A stretch of DNA of 64,000 nt from Pedobacter xixiisoli (GCF_900215335.1 NZ_OCMT01000003.1:1-64000), one strand, 5' to 3'; shown: positions 34,507 through 43,433, numbered from the stretch's first letter. Notes: generated by a model from the sequence alone, not told the origin. Made by a program: numbers and translations.

Positions 34507-36105
34507 ATGAAAACCAACATATTTAAGAAATATACCGTATTAGCATTGGCGCTTGTAATTTTGGGTGCTGGCTGTACTAAAGACTTTGAAAAAATCAATA
34601 CAGACCCTGTTTCTTATGGGCCAAGTAGTTTTGATCCTAACTATACCTTCACTACTGCACAACTTACCTACACTGGAAGCATCGACTTTTCGTACGATAC
34701 CTGGCGTGGAAATCTCATCTATTGCTCAACTATGATGCAGGGACTTTCTACCGTAGTAAGTTATTGGGCAGGAGATAAATATATGCTTAACGAAGGTTAT
34801 ACGGCAGCCTATTGGGGTAACGGAGCAGTAGGTGCATATATAGAACAGGTAAGACCTATCGTAGATGTGGTAGAATTCACAAAGGGGCAACAGAAGTATA
34901 GCAATCTTCATCAAGTTGCTCGTATTTGGAAAGCACTTATTTTTGCTCGTTTAACTGATCTATACGGCGATGTTCCTTACGCTCAAGCTGGCCAAGGTTA
35001 TTATACCAGTATTTTCAATCCGAAATATGATTCGCAACAAGCTATTTATACCGATTTGTTAAAGGAAGTAGAAGAGGCAACTAATGCCTTAAATGCAAGT
35101 AACGACAAGATCACCGGCGATGTAATCTATAAAGGAGATATCGAAAAATGGAAACGTTTTGGTAATTCTCTGCTGTTGAGATTGGCAATGCGATTGGTAA
35201 AGATTGATGAAACTACTGCAAAAAACTATGCCACTAAAACAATTGGAAAAACCATGACTTCAACTGCGGATGATGCTTTCTTGATACATGATACTGCTGG
35301 CGATAGGGTAACTCAGAATAGGAATAGCCAGGTTTTGTTGGGAGATGGCGGCCAAGAGCATTTTTACGTGAAATGGTCGAAAACTTTTATCGATCTGCTT
35401 AAAAGTACAGCTGATCCACGCTTAGGAAAAGTTGCGGTGACCAAATTGTATTTGAGCGACGGTTCCAAAGCTCAAAATTCGAGCTTTGATGCCAATCCGC
35501 TAGTGCAAAAAGGAATGCCAAATGGAAAGGATTTAGGTGCGGCGCCTTCTCAAAACATAAGTTCAGATCCATTTTACACTACTATGCCTGATTATTCCTC
35601 GCCACATCCAAATATGTTGAAGAGAAATGGCGTAACTTTTATTTTGTCTTATGCACAAACAGAGTTGCTACTTGCCGAAGCGGCACAGCGTTGGGCGATA
35701 GGAGGCAGTGCCGCTACGCACTTTAATAACGGCGTAAAAGCAGGCATTACTGGTTTGACTCCTTATGATGCATCTATGGCAATATCGTCTACTGCGGCAG
35801 ATACCTATTTATTGGCTAATGCTTATAGTACAGGTACTGGATTACAGCAAATCAATACGCAATATTGGTTGCAGAGTAATATACAGATGGATTTTTATGA
35901 AACATGGGGCAATTGGAGAAGAACTGGATTCCCAGCATTGACCCCAGTTGTTTTTGCAGGAAATGCGACTAATGGAACTATTCCACGTCGTTTTCCATAT
36001 CCGGTAGAAGAAGCGGCTAAAAATGGTGCAAATTATCAAGCGGCATCAGCAGCTGTTATTGGCGGAGATAAATTAACAGGTAGAGTTTGGTGGGATAAAC
36101 AGTAA
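34507..36105 (+). CDS. SusD/RagB-type nutrient-binding outer-membrane lipoprotein
   Basis: A 532-residue lipoprotein (lipobox LGAGC, Cys23) beginning CTKDFEKINTDPVSY. It fits the SusD-like branch with DPVSYGPSS, WKALIFARLTDLYGDVPYAQA, WKRFGNSLLLRLAMRL and TELLLAEAAQRW. It caps the SusC barrel and binds the substrate at the cell surface. The start is 17 bases past the susC stop. No glycoside hydrolase, lyase or peptidase gene follows, so the cargo cannot be inferred from neighbours. Confidence 0.92.
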   Translation: MKTNIFKKYTVLALALVILGAGCTKDFEKINTDPVSYGPSSFDPNYTFTTAQLTYTGSIDFSYDTWRGNLIYCSTMMQGLSTVVSYWAGDKYMLNEGYTAAYWGNGAVGAYIEQVRPIVDVVEFTKGQQKYSNLHQVARIWKALIFARLTDLYGDVPYAQAGQGYYTSIFNPKYDSQQAIYTDLLKEVEEATNALNASNDKITGDVIYKGDIEKWKRFGNSLLLRLAMRLVKIDETTAKNYATKTIGKTMTSTADDAFLIHDTAGDRVTQNRNSQVLLGDGGQEHFYVKWSKTFIDLLKSTADPRLGKVAVTKLYLSDGSKAQNSSFDANPLVQKGMPNGKDLGAAPSQNISSDPFYTTMPDYSSPHPNMLKRNGVTFILSYAQTELLLAEAAQRWAIGGSAATHFNNGVKAGITGLTPYDASMAISSTAADTYLLANAYSTGTGLQQINTQYWLQSNIQMDFYETWGNWRRTGFPALTPVVFAGNATNGTIPRRFPYPVEEAAKNGANYQAASAAVIGGDKLTGRVWWDKQ

Positions 36106-36124
36106 ATTATATCGCTGTAAATAG

Positions 36125-36157
36125 GAAAGCCCCGAAGTACTACTTCGGGGCTTTCTT
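36125..36157 (+). terminator. Terminator after the SusCD pair
   Basis: GAAAGCCCCGAAGTA and TACTTCGGGGCTTTC form a near-perfect long stem followed by a T-rich run, 20 bases after the SusD stop. Confidence 0.9.
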
Positions 36158-36184
36158 TCTTATGAAGATGAGTTTTTATCTACA

Positions 36185-36925
36185 CTAAATAATCATTCCC
36201 AGCGCTACAAATACCACACCTACAAATGAAATAAGAAATGCAGGTTTCCCGAATAATAAACCTAACACTACGCCTGCTACGATTAAGAAAATTCCGATCC
36301 AGATATAACTAGAAGAATTGGCTTTCACATTGTTCGGAATTTCCACCACCTCCTTATTTTCATTATCAGCTTTAACGATGTTGGCTGCTGTTTTGTCGTT
36401 AACCTGTACAGGAGCTTTATTAGGTGTAACTTCTTGAGCTTTTGTCTCTTTTTTTGGAGTCGCAGTAACGGATTGTTCAGCAGAAACTATTTCCTTCGGC
36501 TTTTCCTTTTTTATTTCTGCAGGTTTGCTTTTGGCAATTTCCTCTGTTTTTATCTTGTTAGGTACTGCGGTGGTTTTTGGAGGAACTACCGTTTGTTTCT
36601 TTGCAGGTTCTTTTTTAGCCACTATTGGTGCTGCGGTTAAAGGCTGCTCTTTTGGGCTAATGCTTTTTACTGGTGCTACAACTTTCTTCGCTGCTGTTTG
36701 CGGGTTTTTTGCGACAGCTTTAGGTGTTGTAGATTTGATTGCCACTTTCGGCGTATTGTCAGCTGGGATTTGTACCACTTCTTTTTGTGGTGTAATCTCC
36801 TTAGCAGTAACAACAACACTTACCCTTTTGGGCTCTTCTTGCTGCGAAAAACCTAAAAATGGTGATAATAACAACCCTAGAAAAAGAATTGTGAAATGAA
36901 ATGGTTTGTTTAAGTGATTCGCCAA
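36185..36925 (-). CDS. Exported Lys/Pro/Thr-rich protein with two C-terminal membrane helices
   Basis: 246 residues. A signal peptide (about 8-27) is followed by some 160 residues of low-complexity Lys/Pro/Thr/Ala/Val sequence (for example PAKKQTVVPPKTTAVPNKIK), then two short helices at the end (about 203-222 and 226-245). The middle is probably extended in the periplasm, perhaps across peptidoglycan. No family is recognised. It stands alone, convergent with the SusD gene. Confidence 0.65.
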   Translation of the reverse strand: MANHLNKPFHFTILFLGLLLSPFLGFSQQEEPKRVSVVVTAKEITPQKEVVQIPADNTPKVAIKSTTPKAVAKNPQTAAKKVVAPVKSISPKEQPLTAAPIVAKKEPAKKQTVVPPKTTAVPNKIKTEEIAKSKPAEIKKEKPKEIVSAEQSVTATPKKETKAQEVTPNKAPVQVNDKTAANIVKADNENKEVVEIPNNVKANSSSYIWIGIFLIVAGVVLGLLFGKPAFLISFVGVVFVALGMII

Positions 36926-36993
36926 GCTGCTTTATATTGGGTTATGTATCTAAAAAAAAATATGCCAATTAACCAAAAAGGTAATGATGATAT

Positions 36994-37036
36994 AAAAAAT
37001 CCCGACTAGTGCTAACTCAGTAGACCTAGACGGGAT
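36994..37036 (-). terminator. Terminator after purD
   Basis: On the minus strand ATCCCGTCTAG pairs with CTAGTCGGGAT (one mismatch) around a 16-base loop, and T6 follows. It lies about 80 bases past the purD stop. Confidence 0.75.
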
Positions 37037-37113
37037 GCGGTTAATCGCACCTTGTTAATTACAAGTGTACGAATAAATGTTGATAAATGAGAAATTTTTA
37101 CCTCAAAACGGGA

Positions 37114-38385
37114 TTATGTGAGGTCGAATCCTATGTCTTCTCGGAAATATTTGCCATCAAAGTATATTCTTGCTGCATCTGCAGTAGCGCATTGTAAAGC
37201 TTCAAATTGAGTGTCTTTAATGCTGCTAATCGCTAAAACTCTTCCTCCATTGGTTTTCACGATGCCGCCTTCTAAAGCGGTTCCAGCATGAAATACATAA
37301 GAATCTCTTACGTTCTCTAAACCAGAAATCGCCTTGCCTTTTTCGTATTCACCTGGATAACCGCCAGCAACAATAACTACAGTTGCGGCATTTTTTTGAC
37401 TGATTTTGATTTCGTAACTGCCCAATTCTTTATTTGCGCTAGCTAGAAAAAGTTCTACTAAATCATTTTCAATTCTCGGGATTACACTTTCAGTTTCTGG
37501 GTCGCCCATACGAGCATTGTATTCAATTACATAAGGTTCTTCGCCAACTTTAATTAAGCCGAAGAAAATGAAACCAGTGTAATCAATGCCTTCACTAGCC
37601 AAACCATTTACAGTTGGCTTAATGATGCGTTCTTCAATTTTATTTAAAAATTCTGCATTAGCAAAAGGAACTGGAGAAACTGAACCCATACCACCAGTAT
37701 TCAAGCCAGTATCACCTTGCCCAATGCGTTTGTAATCTTTTGCTTCTGGTAAAATCACATAGTTTTTGCCATCAGATAATACGAATACAGAAAGCTCGAT
37801 GCCAGTTAAAAACTCTTCCACCACTACGGTAGAGCCTGCGTTACCAAACTTGCCGCCCAACATCAATTGAAGTTCGTCTTGTGCTTCTTTATGATTGTCG
37901 ATGATTAGCACACCTTTTCCGGCAGCTAGGCCATCAGCTTTTAACACAATCGGTAAAGTGTGGTTGGCAAGATAATCTATGCCTGCTTGTAGGTTTTCGT
38001 TGGTAAACGATTTAGATTTTGCCGTTGGAATATCATGGCGCTCCATGAACTGCTTAGAAAAATCTTTACTTCCCTCTAAAATGGCACCTTCTTTTTTAGG
38101 TCCAATTACTGGGATATGTTTTAATTCTTCGTCATTTACAAAAAAATCATGGATTCCCAACACTAAAGGTTCTTCGGGACCAACCACTAATAGTTCTATT
38201 TTTTCTTTTAAAGCAAGTGCTTTTACTGCTTCAAAATCATTTGGATTGATGTTAACATTCTTGCCGTAATTTGCAGTGCCAGCATTACCAGGAGCAATAA
38301 AAAGATTGGTGCATTTCTCCGATTGGCTTAATTTCCAGGCAAAAGCACATTCTCTTCCGCCAGAACCGATTATTAAGATATTCAT
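37114..38385 (-). CDS. purD: Phosphoribosylamine-glycine ligase
   Basis: The ATP-grasp enzyme for the second step of purine synthesis: phosphoribosylamine, glycine and ATP give GAR. Normal length (423). Family segments are MNILIIGSGGRECAFAWKL, VVGPEEPLVLGI, LKADGLAAGKGVLI, TGGMGSVSPVP and EYNARMGDPETESV. It follows a pirin-like gene on the same strand with a 41-base gap. Identification is firm. Confidence 0.97.
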   Translation of the reverse strand: MNILIIGSGGRECAFAWKLSQSEKCTNLFIAPGNAGTANYGKNVNINPNDFEAVKALALKEKIELLVVGPEEPLVLGIHDFFVNDEELKHIPVIGPKKEGAILEGSKDFSKQFMERHDIPTAKSKSFTNENLQAGIDYLANHTLPIVLKADGLAAGKGVLIIDNHKEAQDELQLMLGGKFGNAGSTVVVEEFLTGIELSVFVLSDGKNYVILPEAKDYKRIGQGDTGLNTGGMGSVSPVPFANAEFLNKIEERIIKPTVNGLASEGIDYTGFIFFGLIKVGEEPYVIEYNARMGDPETESVIPRIENDLVELFLASANKELGSYEIKISQKNAATVVIVAGGYPGEYEKGKAISGLENVRDSYVFHAGTALEGGIVKTNGGRVLAISSIKDTQFEALQCATADAARIYFDGKYFREDIGFDLT

Positions 38386-38426
38386 TTCGCAAAGATATTG
38401 CTTTCTGCTTACCTAGGTGATAAAAT

Positions 38427-39134
38427 CTAAAATAAGATATAGCTACTTTGCTGTGGTAGTTGAATGGTAAGCAGCAACGCATTGTCGCTTAAAGCTTCCA
38501 TTTCAATTTTATCGGTGTTCCATAAGGCAATTCCATCTCTATCATGTAACAAACGACCATCAATTTCAAAAGCTCCGCCTAATACAAAACAATATAGTGT
38601 TGATTTATTATTGATTGCGTATTTAGTTTCTCCACGTCCCTTAAACCTGCCTATGCTAACTTTAAATGGAATTGTTTCTGGCGTAATTAAATTCATTGTA
38701 TTCAATTTAGATAAATCGATGTCAAGAAAAGTCAAAGAATTAGGGCGTTTCTCTTCTGTTTTAATGGCAATCATCATGTAATTGATCAAAGCATCTTCGT
38801 AAGGATTTTTAAGGGTGATGAAAGCATCCTTCTCTAAAAAAGCCATCAAACTTTTGCCTACTTCAATTTCTGCTTCACTGCTTTGTTCATCAATATATTT
38901 GATAGATCCTGTAATTGGGATAATGATGACGTAGCCCTGTTCTCTAGTGTAGAAATTGATGGAAGCATTGGGAGCAAGCATGTCGTCGTGTAGTGCGTAA
39001 AGGTTGCCTACAGCTTCTTTTGCCGGATTTTGAAAGCTTTCCGAGTTAAAAGTGCTGTATCTTTTGATGCGTTCGCTTTCAATCATACCCCTTTGGTCTG
39101 AAAGGAATATTTTGCCTTGAGAAATGATGTTCAT
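38427..39134 (-). CDS. Pirin-like cupin protein
   Basis: 235 residues with a two-cupin pattern. The first barrel has ERIKRYSTFNSE, VGNLYALHDDMLAPNAS and TREQGYVIIIPITGSIKYID. The second is about 165-230 (LYCFVLGGAFEIDGRLLHDRDGIA). The spacing resembles pirin/YhhW proteins, but the metal-binding histidines of YhhW are mostly missing, so it may lack quercetinase activity. Its start overlaps the stop of the gene upstream by ATGA, so the two are coupled. Confidence 0.65.
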   Translation of the reverse strand: MNIISQGKIFLSDQRGMIESERIKRYSTFNSESFQNPAKEAVGNLYALHDDMLAPNASINFYTREQGYVIIIPITGSIKYIDEQSSEAEIEVGKSLMAFLEKDAFITLKNPYEDALINYMMIAIKTEEKRPNSLTFLDIDLSKLNTMNLITPETIPFKVSIGRFKGRGETKYAINNKSTLYCFVLGGAFEIDGRLLHDRDGIALWNTDKIEMEALSDNALLLTIQLPQQSSYILF

Positions 39135-39583
39135 TGTTGTATGGTGTAAATGGTGAGATAAGGAGTGATGACAAACATGTCGGTTAGCATCGGCTCATTG
39201 TCGCTATTAGATGGATTTATTTTTGATGTAAGTAGGTAATCTCCAATTTGTTCTATGTACTGAAGTTCTTCGCTGTAAAAGTTAATTGCTACTACGTGCT
39301 TGTCTATGTTTCGTAAATCAGAGTTGATAATTTCAAACCTGAATTGATTGAATTTCAAAAAATGCAAGCCTAGGTTATTGGTAACGTCTGGAATCAAATC
39401 ATCTAACTGTCTTATGTAGCCCATAACGGCGCCACTTACCAAAAAATGAAGCTGCTCTGCATTGGGTACATGATGTTTCAGCTCTGCAAACGTGTTGTAT
39501 TCCCCTTTCTGGTTATAATACTGCGATTGCATTTTAAATTCCGTAAATGAATCGGTGAAAACAAGCCTTTCCCAAGTGCTCAT
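39131..39583 (-). CDS. Unknown cytoplasmic protein
   Basis: The start at 39583 (MSTWERLVFTDSF) is chosen because an upstream ATG at 39631 would overlap the preceding small gene. About 150 residues, mixed alpha/beta, no signal or membrane segment. The middle (VPNAEQLHFLVSGAVMGYIR) is the most regular part. No family is recognised. It is coupled to the pirin-like gene by an ATGA overlap. Confidence 0.6.
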   Translation of the reverse strand: MSTWERLVFTDSFTEFKMQSQYYNQKGEYNTFAELKHHVPNAEQLHFLVSGAVMGYIRQLDDLIPDVTNNLGLHFLKFNQFRFEIINSDLRNIDKHVVAINFYSEELQYIEQIGDYLLTSKINPSNSDNEPMLTDMFVITPYLTIYTIQQ

Positions 39584-39605
39584 GCTATTAACGCTGATTA
39601 TTTTT

Positions 39606-39842
39606 CTATAGCAAAGTGTTATCTTTCTCATTTTTGTCTTCCTCCTTTATCATCGTTAAAATGCTGACCAAGAAAATGACCAAGAAAAGTACGTTTAGAG
39701 ATAATATTGATCCCTCAAAAAAGGTTTCTACTCCTGAGGTTGAAGCGCTCTGTTCATTAGGATTAATTCCTGAGTTGCTCGTTGTGTAAATAAGGGATGC
39801 TATCAATAAAATACCGCAAAGCGATGTTAGTGCTCTTTTCAT
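39606..39842 (-). CDS. Small two-helix membrane protein
   Basis: 78 residues with helices at about 5-22 and 48-65 separated by a polar loop (SNSGINPNEQSASTSG), and a charged tail. No family is recognised. It lies 11 bases after the dioxygenase-like gene and is probably in the same transcript. Confidence 0.55.
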   Translation of the reverse strand: MKRALTSLCGILLIASLIYTTSNSGINPNEQSASTSGVETFFEGSILSLNVLFLVIFLVSILTMIKEEDKNEKDNTLL

Positions 39843-39853
39843 TTGTTTGTGGG

Positions 39854-40579
39854 TTATGCGGGTATGCTAAGTTGTATTTTAAGTTCGAAACCAGAACTTG
39901 TATTGCCAGTAACGGTTGCTATTTCAATGCCTGTTGCATCGTCGCTAAAAACATTGTCGTTTTTATTATAGGTATAGCCAGACATTCCTTTGCTGTATCC
40001 ATTTACTAAAGCAACGGCGGTTCCAGAACCTTCTGGAAAAGCAATTTGAGTGACCTTTAGAGATTTGCCGGCAGCGTTGTAAACATGAACGTGAATGTGT
40101 GTAGCACGGCCCGAATACCAACCTGGAAAAATAGAAGTGAAAGTAACCAGGCCATTGACATCAGTAGTTTGCCTGCCACGCAAAAAGTGTACAGATTGGT
40201 AGTTGGTAGGCTGCATACCGGTACCGCCGTATTCTGAGTAATTGCCGTCAGCATCGCAATGCCAAATGTCAACAATAGCACCAGCCATTGGGCTACAGTT
40301 GCTGCTGCTGTTGCCAATGGTTATTTTTGCAGTGAGTTTATGTCCCGTTCTGCCATCGGTAATATCGCTTCTTACATAAGATGCAGGCACCTTAGTAGGA
40401 AATGGTCCTTCAGTTTCTGTGGGCGCAACTACGCAGTTAGCCGTAGAAGAACCACCAGTTACTGTACTAGTGGTGCCTACAGTTTCATTGGCTACGCTAG
40501 ATTTTTTACAAGCATTAATTACTGCCGGAGTAGAAACTGCTCCAATCAATAAGCTCCTTAAAAAGTTTTTTCTTTCCAT
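39854..40579 (-). CDS. Exported intradiol ring-cleavage dioxygenase-like protein
   Basis: The start at 40579 (MERKNFLRSLLIGAVSTPAVINAC) is preferred: it gives a signal peptide with a KNFLRS start and a lipobox-like INAC. The core has VDIWHCDADGNYSEYGG, then PGWYSGRATHIHVHV. The four iron ligands Tyr, Tyr, His, His of the family are therefore visible. About 241 residues. Exported members of this fold often act on aromatic or protein-bound substrates that are not known. It heads a short group of small genes. Confidence 0.8.
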   Translation of the reverse strand: MERKNFLRSLLIGAVSTPAVINACKKSSVANETVGTTSTVTGGSSTANCVVAPTETEGPFPTKVPASYVRSDITDGRTGHKLTAKITIGNSSSNCSPMAGAIVDIWHCDADGNYSEYGGTGMQPTNYQSVHFLRGRQTTDVNGLVTFTSIFPGWYSGRATHIHVHVYNAAGKSLKVTQIAFPEGSGTAVALVNGYSKGMSGYTYNKNDNVFSDDATGIEIATVTGNTSSGFELKIQLSIPA

Positions 40580-40805
40580 ATCTAATAAGGTTGGTGAAAC
40601 ACTGATCAAATATGTAGAGCTTACGGGATTGTGACAATGAAGTGTCGGTTAATGGTTATTTTGTGTCGACAGAGAAAATGAGCGTTAAAGGATGTTAAAA
40701 TTGCCCTACTAAAGTCGTTTCGTTATAGCGAAGCGAAAAACTGCAGAACAAAATAGGTTCAGCATGGCGATATATAAGCTTTTAGATACGATTTAGATAA
40801 TTGAG

Positions 40806-40932
40806 AACTGTTTAAAAGTGGGATAAATATTTGACAGGTTGAGTTTGGTGAGGACACCAAGCTCTAGCAGCTCACTATAGACGGGTGTCCCCGCTTACCT
40901 AAGTATTTATTTTCATTGAAATTTAAACAGTT
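40806..40932. repeat. Long nested inverted repeat
   Basis: Perfect outer arms AACTGTTTAAA (40806-40816) and TTTAAACAGTT (40922-40932). Inside are ATAAATATTT against AAGTATTTAT, and GGACACC (40852-40858) against GGTGTCC (40896-40902). The imperfect stem has a centre of about 37 bases. It sits in the 374-base gap 40610-40983, where no gene is seen. It may be a MITE-like element or a structured RNA. Confidence 0.55.
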
Positions 40933-40983
40933 TCTGAACTAAGTGCTTTGTTTCCGGTTCTATATGGCTTAATTTGTTGGCTG

Positions 40984-41685
40984 TCAGTTGCTTTTCCACT
41001 CCTCAATGAAAGAAACGTAACTGTCGCTAATGGGCAGCAATGTATCGTTGCTTAGTTGTGCTTTTCTGTTGGCTACAGACTGAACTTGTTTAATTGCTAC
41101 CACATAACTGCGATGGATGCGCCTAAATTTATCAGCAGGAAGTTTGTCTATTACCTTTTTAAGCGTAGCCAAAGTCATGATCATTTTGCCGTTACTCAAG
41201 TGTATTTTCACATAATCTTCTAAACTCTCCAAATACAGGATTGCCTTAACCTCAATTTTAATCAATTTGTATTCTGAGTACACAAACAAATGGTCGCTAG
41301 GATCTTGTTCCTTCTGCTGTTTATGTTGATGGAAGTCGATTGCTTTTCTTGCTGCTTTTTTAAATCTGATGTAATCGATTGGTTTCAGTAGATAGTCAAT
41401 CGCATTAAGTTCAAAACCTTCGAAAGCGAAGTTTTTATAAGCTGTAGTGAAAATCACCATCGGCTTCACAGCTAAAGAATTATAAAGTTCCAAACCTGTG
41501 ATGTCTGGCATGTTTACATCTAAAAACAATAAATCTACAGGATATTTGCTTAGGTATTCTATCGCGGCAATGGCGTCTTCAAATACTTGAAGCAGTTGCA
41601 ATCCTTCGGTTGCTTCAATGTAGTTTTTAATTAAGGCGAGCGCTAAAGGTTCATCATCAATAGCTACACATTTTAACTTTTCCAT
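40984..41685 (-). CDS. LytTR-type response regulator
   Basis: 233 residues. The receiver domain has Asp10-Asp11 in the acidic pocket and the phosphorylation site Asp56 (LLFLDVNMPD). The LytTR DNA-binding domain is at about 130-230 (VKAILYLESLEDYVKIHLSNG, FRRIHRSYVVAIKQV). The start overlaps the kinase stop by one base (TAATG). Targets are not identifiable here. Confidence 0.93.
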   Translation of the reverse strand: MEKLKCVAIDDEPLALALIKNYIEATEGLQLLQVFEDAIAAIEYLSKYPVDLLFLDVNMPDITGLELYNSLAVKPMVIFTTAYKNFAFEGFELNAIDYLLKPIDYIRFKKAARKAIDFHQHKQQKEQDPSDHLFVYSEYKLIKIEVKAILYLESLEDYVKIHLSNGKMIMTLATLKKVIDKLPADKFRRIHRSYVVAIKQVQSVANRKAQLSNDTLLPISDSYVSFIEEWKSN

Positions 41686-42755
41686 TAATTTAAATGAATG
41701 CTGAGGTTAATCTTAAAGACTTTTTGATCGTTTTCTACGGCCAAAATATGTTTATTCGGATAAATGTACTGTAAACGTTTTTTTGTGTTTTCCAATCCTA
41801 TTCCTGTCCGCTTTTCATTTTTCTTGTCAGGATTGATTGTATTTTCGCAATATAAGTTAATTAAGTTGTGTTCTGCAAGAAGTTTGATAATCAATTTGTT
41901 GTTTTTATGGTTGCTAACACCATATTTGAAAACGTTTTCTACAAAAGCCATCAAAATTAAAGGTGCAATTTTCTTGTCTTCTATATTTCCTTTGATTTCG
42001 TATTCGATGTTCGTTTTTTGCGTCAAACGTAATCGCTGCAAGTCTACATAATCCGTCATACAAGCAATTTCTTGAGATAAACTCACTTCGTCATTTCCAG
42101 CTTCGTCAGTGAGGTAGCGCATCATGTTAGATAATTTCATGATAGAAGATGCAGTATTGCTATCCTGAGTTAGCGCTAGTGTGTAAATATTGTTGAGGAT
42201 GTTGAACAGAAAATGTGGGTTAACCTGAGCTTTCAAGAATGCCAATTCGGCCTGTGCTTTTTCGGTTTCGGCCATTAAAACTCGCTGCATGGTAAGCCTC
42301 AGTTGCTTATTGGTTTCTATCGTTACCCCAATAATGATAGCTAGTAAAAAAGTGAAGATACTCACAATATCTACCAATGGTCTTGGGCTTTCGCTTGGTG
42401 GTGGAGGTATGTTTATTGGCGGCGATAGCTTGGGAGGCTGGGCCTGCTCCATGCGGTTAGGGTTGGATATAAAACGGTCAAAAGGTCTTACGACAATAAT
42501 GCCTGATAGTTGAGCTAAAAGTACCACAAAGTAAATCAAATACTTTTTAGCCAAATATAGCTTTGGAAACAATATTTTGCTGTGCAGGAAATAAATTCCG
42601 ACAAATAAAAAGCAGAATATAATGTAGTGTAGAATTTGGGATAAGCCAAAGTAATGATTGCTGTTATGACCAAAAAAAATGAATAGAGGTAATGCTAAAA
42701 TCAGTATTCCCGTCGCCGTCTGGATGCTCGTTTGCAACCGCATTTTCTTTTGCAT
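41685..42755 (-). CDS. LytS/YehU-type membrane sensor histidine kinase
   Basis: The ATG at 42755 (MQKKMRLQTS) is preferred over TTG two codons before. Four helices are visible: three in the first 95 residues and one at about 133-150 after a Pro-rich loop (PPINIPPPPSESPRP). The His_kinase domain has phosphorylated His181 in VNPHFLFNILNNIY and an ATPase part with LILMAFVENVFKYGVSNHK and GIGLENTKKRL. No extracellular sensor domain is present. It is translationally coupled to the LytTR regulator. Confidence 0.92.
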   Translation of the reverse strand: MQKKMRLQTSIQTATGILILALPLFIFFGHNSNHYFGLSQILHYIIFCFLFVGIYFLHSKILFPKLYLAKKYLIYFVVLLAQLSGIIVVRPFDRFISNPNRMEQAQPPKLSPPINIPPPPSESPRPLVDIVSIFTFLLAIIIGVTIETNKQLRLTMQRVLMAETEKAQAELAFLKAQVNPHFLFNILNNIYTLALTQDSNTASSIMKLSNMMRYLTDEAGNDEVSLSQEIACMTDYVDLQRLRLTQKTNIEYEIKGNIEDKKIAPLILMAFVENVFKYGVSNHKNNKLIIKLLAEHNLINLYCENTINPDKKNEKRTGIGLENTKKRLQYIYPNKHILAVENDQKVFKINLSIHLN

Positions 42756-42788
42756 AAGCAAAACAAGTTAGTAAATGTTAATTTATAA

Positions 42789-42796
42789 CAAAAGTA
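42789..42796 (-). promoter_or_regulatory. Candidate -7 box of the kinase/regulator operon
   Basis: TACTTTTG on the minus strand matches TAnnTTTG, about 35 bases before the kinase start. No clear -33 TTG is visible. Confidence 0.35.
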
Positions 42797-42909
42797 TCGG
42801 CGAACGGACTGTTTGTATGGATGAAATCTACTAATTATTGATGTTGAAGTTAAGGTAGAAGAAATCAAATTTTTGATTATAAAAGAATAAAACTAGATTT
42901 GCCGCAATA

Positions 42910-43212
42910 ATGAGGCATCTCGTAACCATATCTTTAGTGTTTTTTAGTCTTTCGCACTTGGCCAAGGTCGACCGTGTGGATGGGCTACGCTACTTAACCG
43001 AAAGATATTGTGCTAAAACACAAACTACAACTGAGCAGTCGGCTGTACGTTCGGTACAAGATTTACAGGATATGCCTCATTTCATCCTGTCTAATAATCA
43101 GTTGAGCGCTATTGGAGTAATATCCCGTAAAAACTGCTCAAAATACAACATCACCGATCAGCCGCTACTTTATGCTGCCGAATTGGAAAATCCTCGAAAC
43201 AATAGTCCCTAG
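42910..43212 (+). CDS. Possible small exported protein
   Basis: A 100-codon open frame with an apparent signal peptide (MRHLVTISLVFFSLSHLAK). The rest is polar with two cysteines and matches nothing I know. It is divergent from the kinase operon and 221 bases before secA. Codon use is not clearly coding, and it could be chance. Confidence 0.35.
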   Translation: MRHLVTISLVFFSLSHLAKVDRVDGLRYLTERYCAKTQTTTEQSAVRSVQDLQDMPHFILSNNQLSAIGVISRKNCSKYNITDQPLLYAAELENPRNNSP

Positions 43213-43236
43213 TTAGCTGTCTTGCTATCGATTTTA

Positions 43237-43321
43237 TCGTAAATCATATCTAAATAATTAATTACAGAGCCAAGTTGTCATAGTTTTGGCAATGGCTTGG
43301 TTGTTGTAAAATGATTTACGA
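43237..43321. repeat. Inverted repeat upstream of secA
   Basis: TCGTAAATCAT (43237-43247) and ATGATTTACGA (43311-43321) are perfect 11-bp arms; CCAAG/CTTGG and CCAA/TTGG pairs lie inside. It is followed by a spacer made of AACAATTAACCAG-like units (43367-43430) before the secA start. Confidence 0.5.
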
Positions 43322-43433
43322 ATTACAATTGTTGGGTAGGAGTAATTGGAGATATTGGAAACAATTAACCAGTTAAACAATTAACCAGCAATTCAACAAT
43401 AGAACAATTTAACAATAAAACAATACTACTCAC

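Noticed and set aside
36434..36899. Cys/Phe-rich plus-strand frames opposite the Lys/Pro-rich gene
   Set aside because: They arise from antisense reading of Lys/Pro/Ala codons; the minus-strand gene has a signal peptide and two membrane helices.
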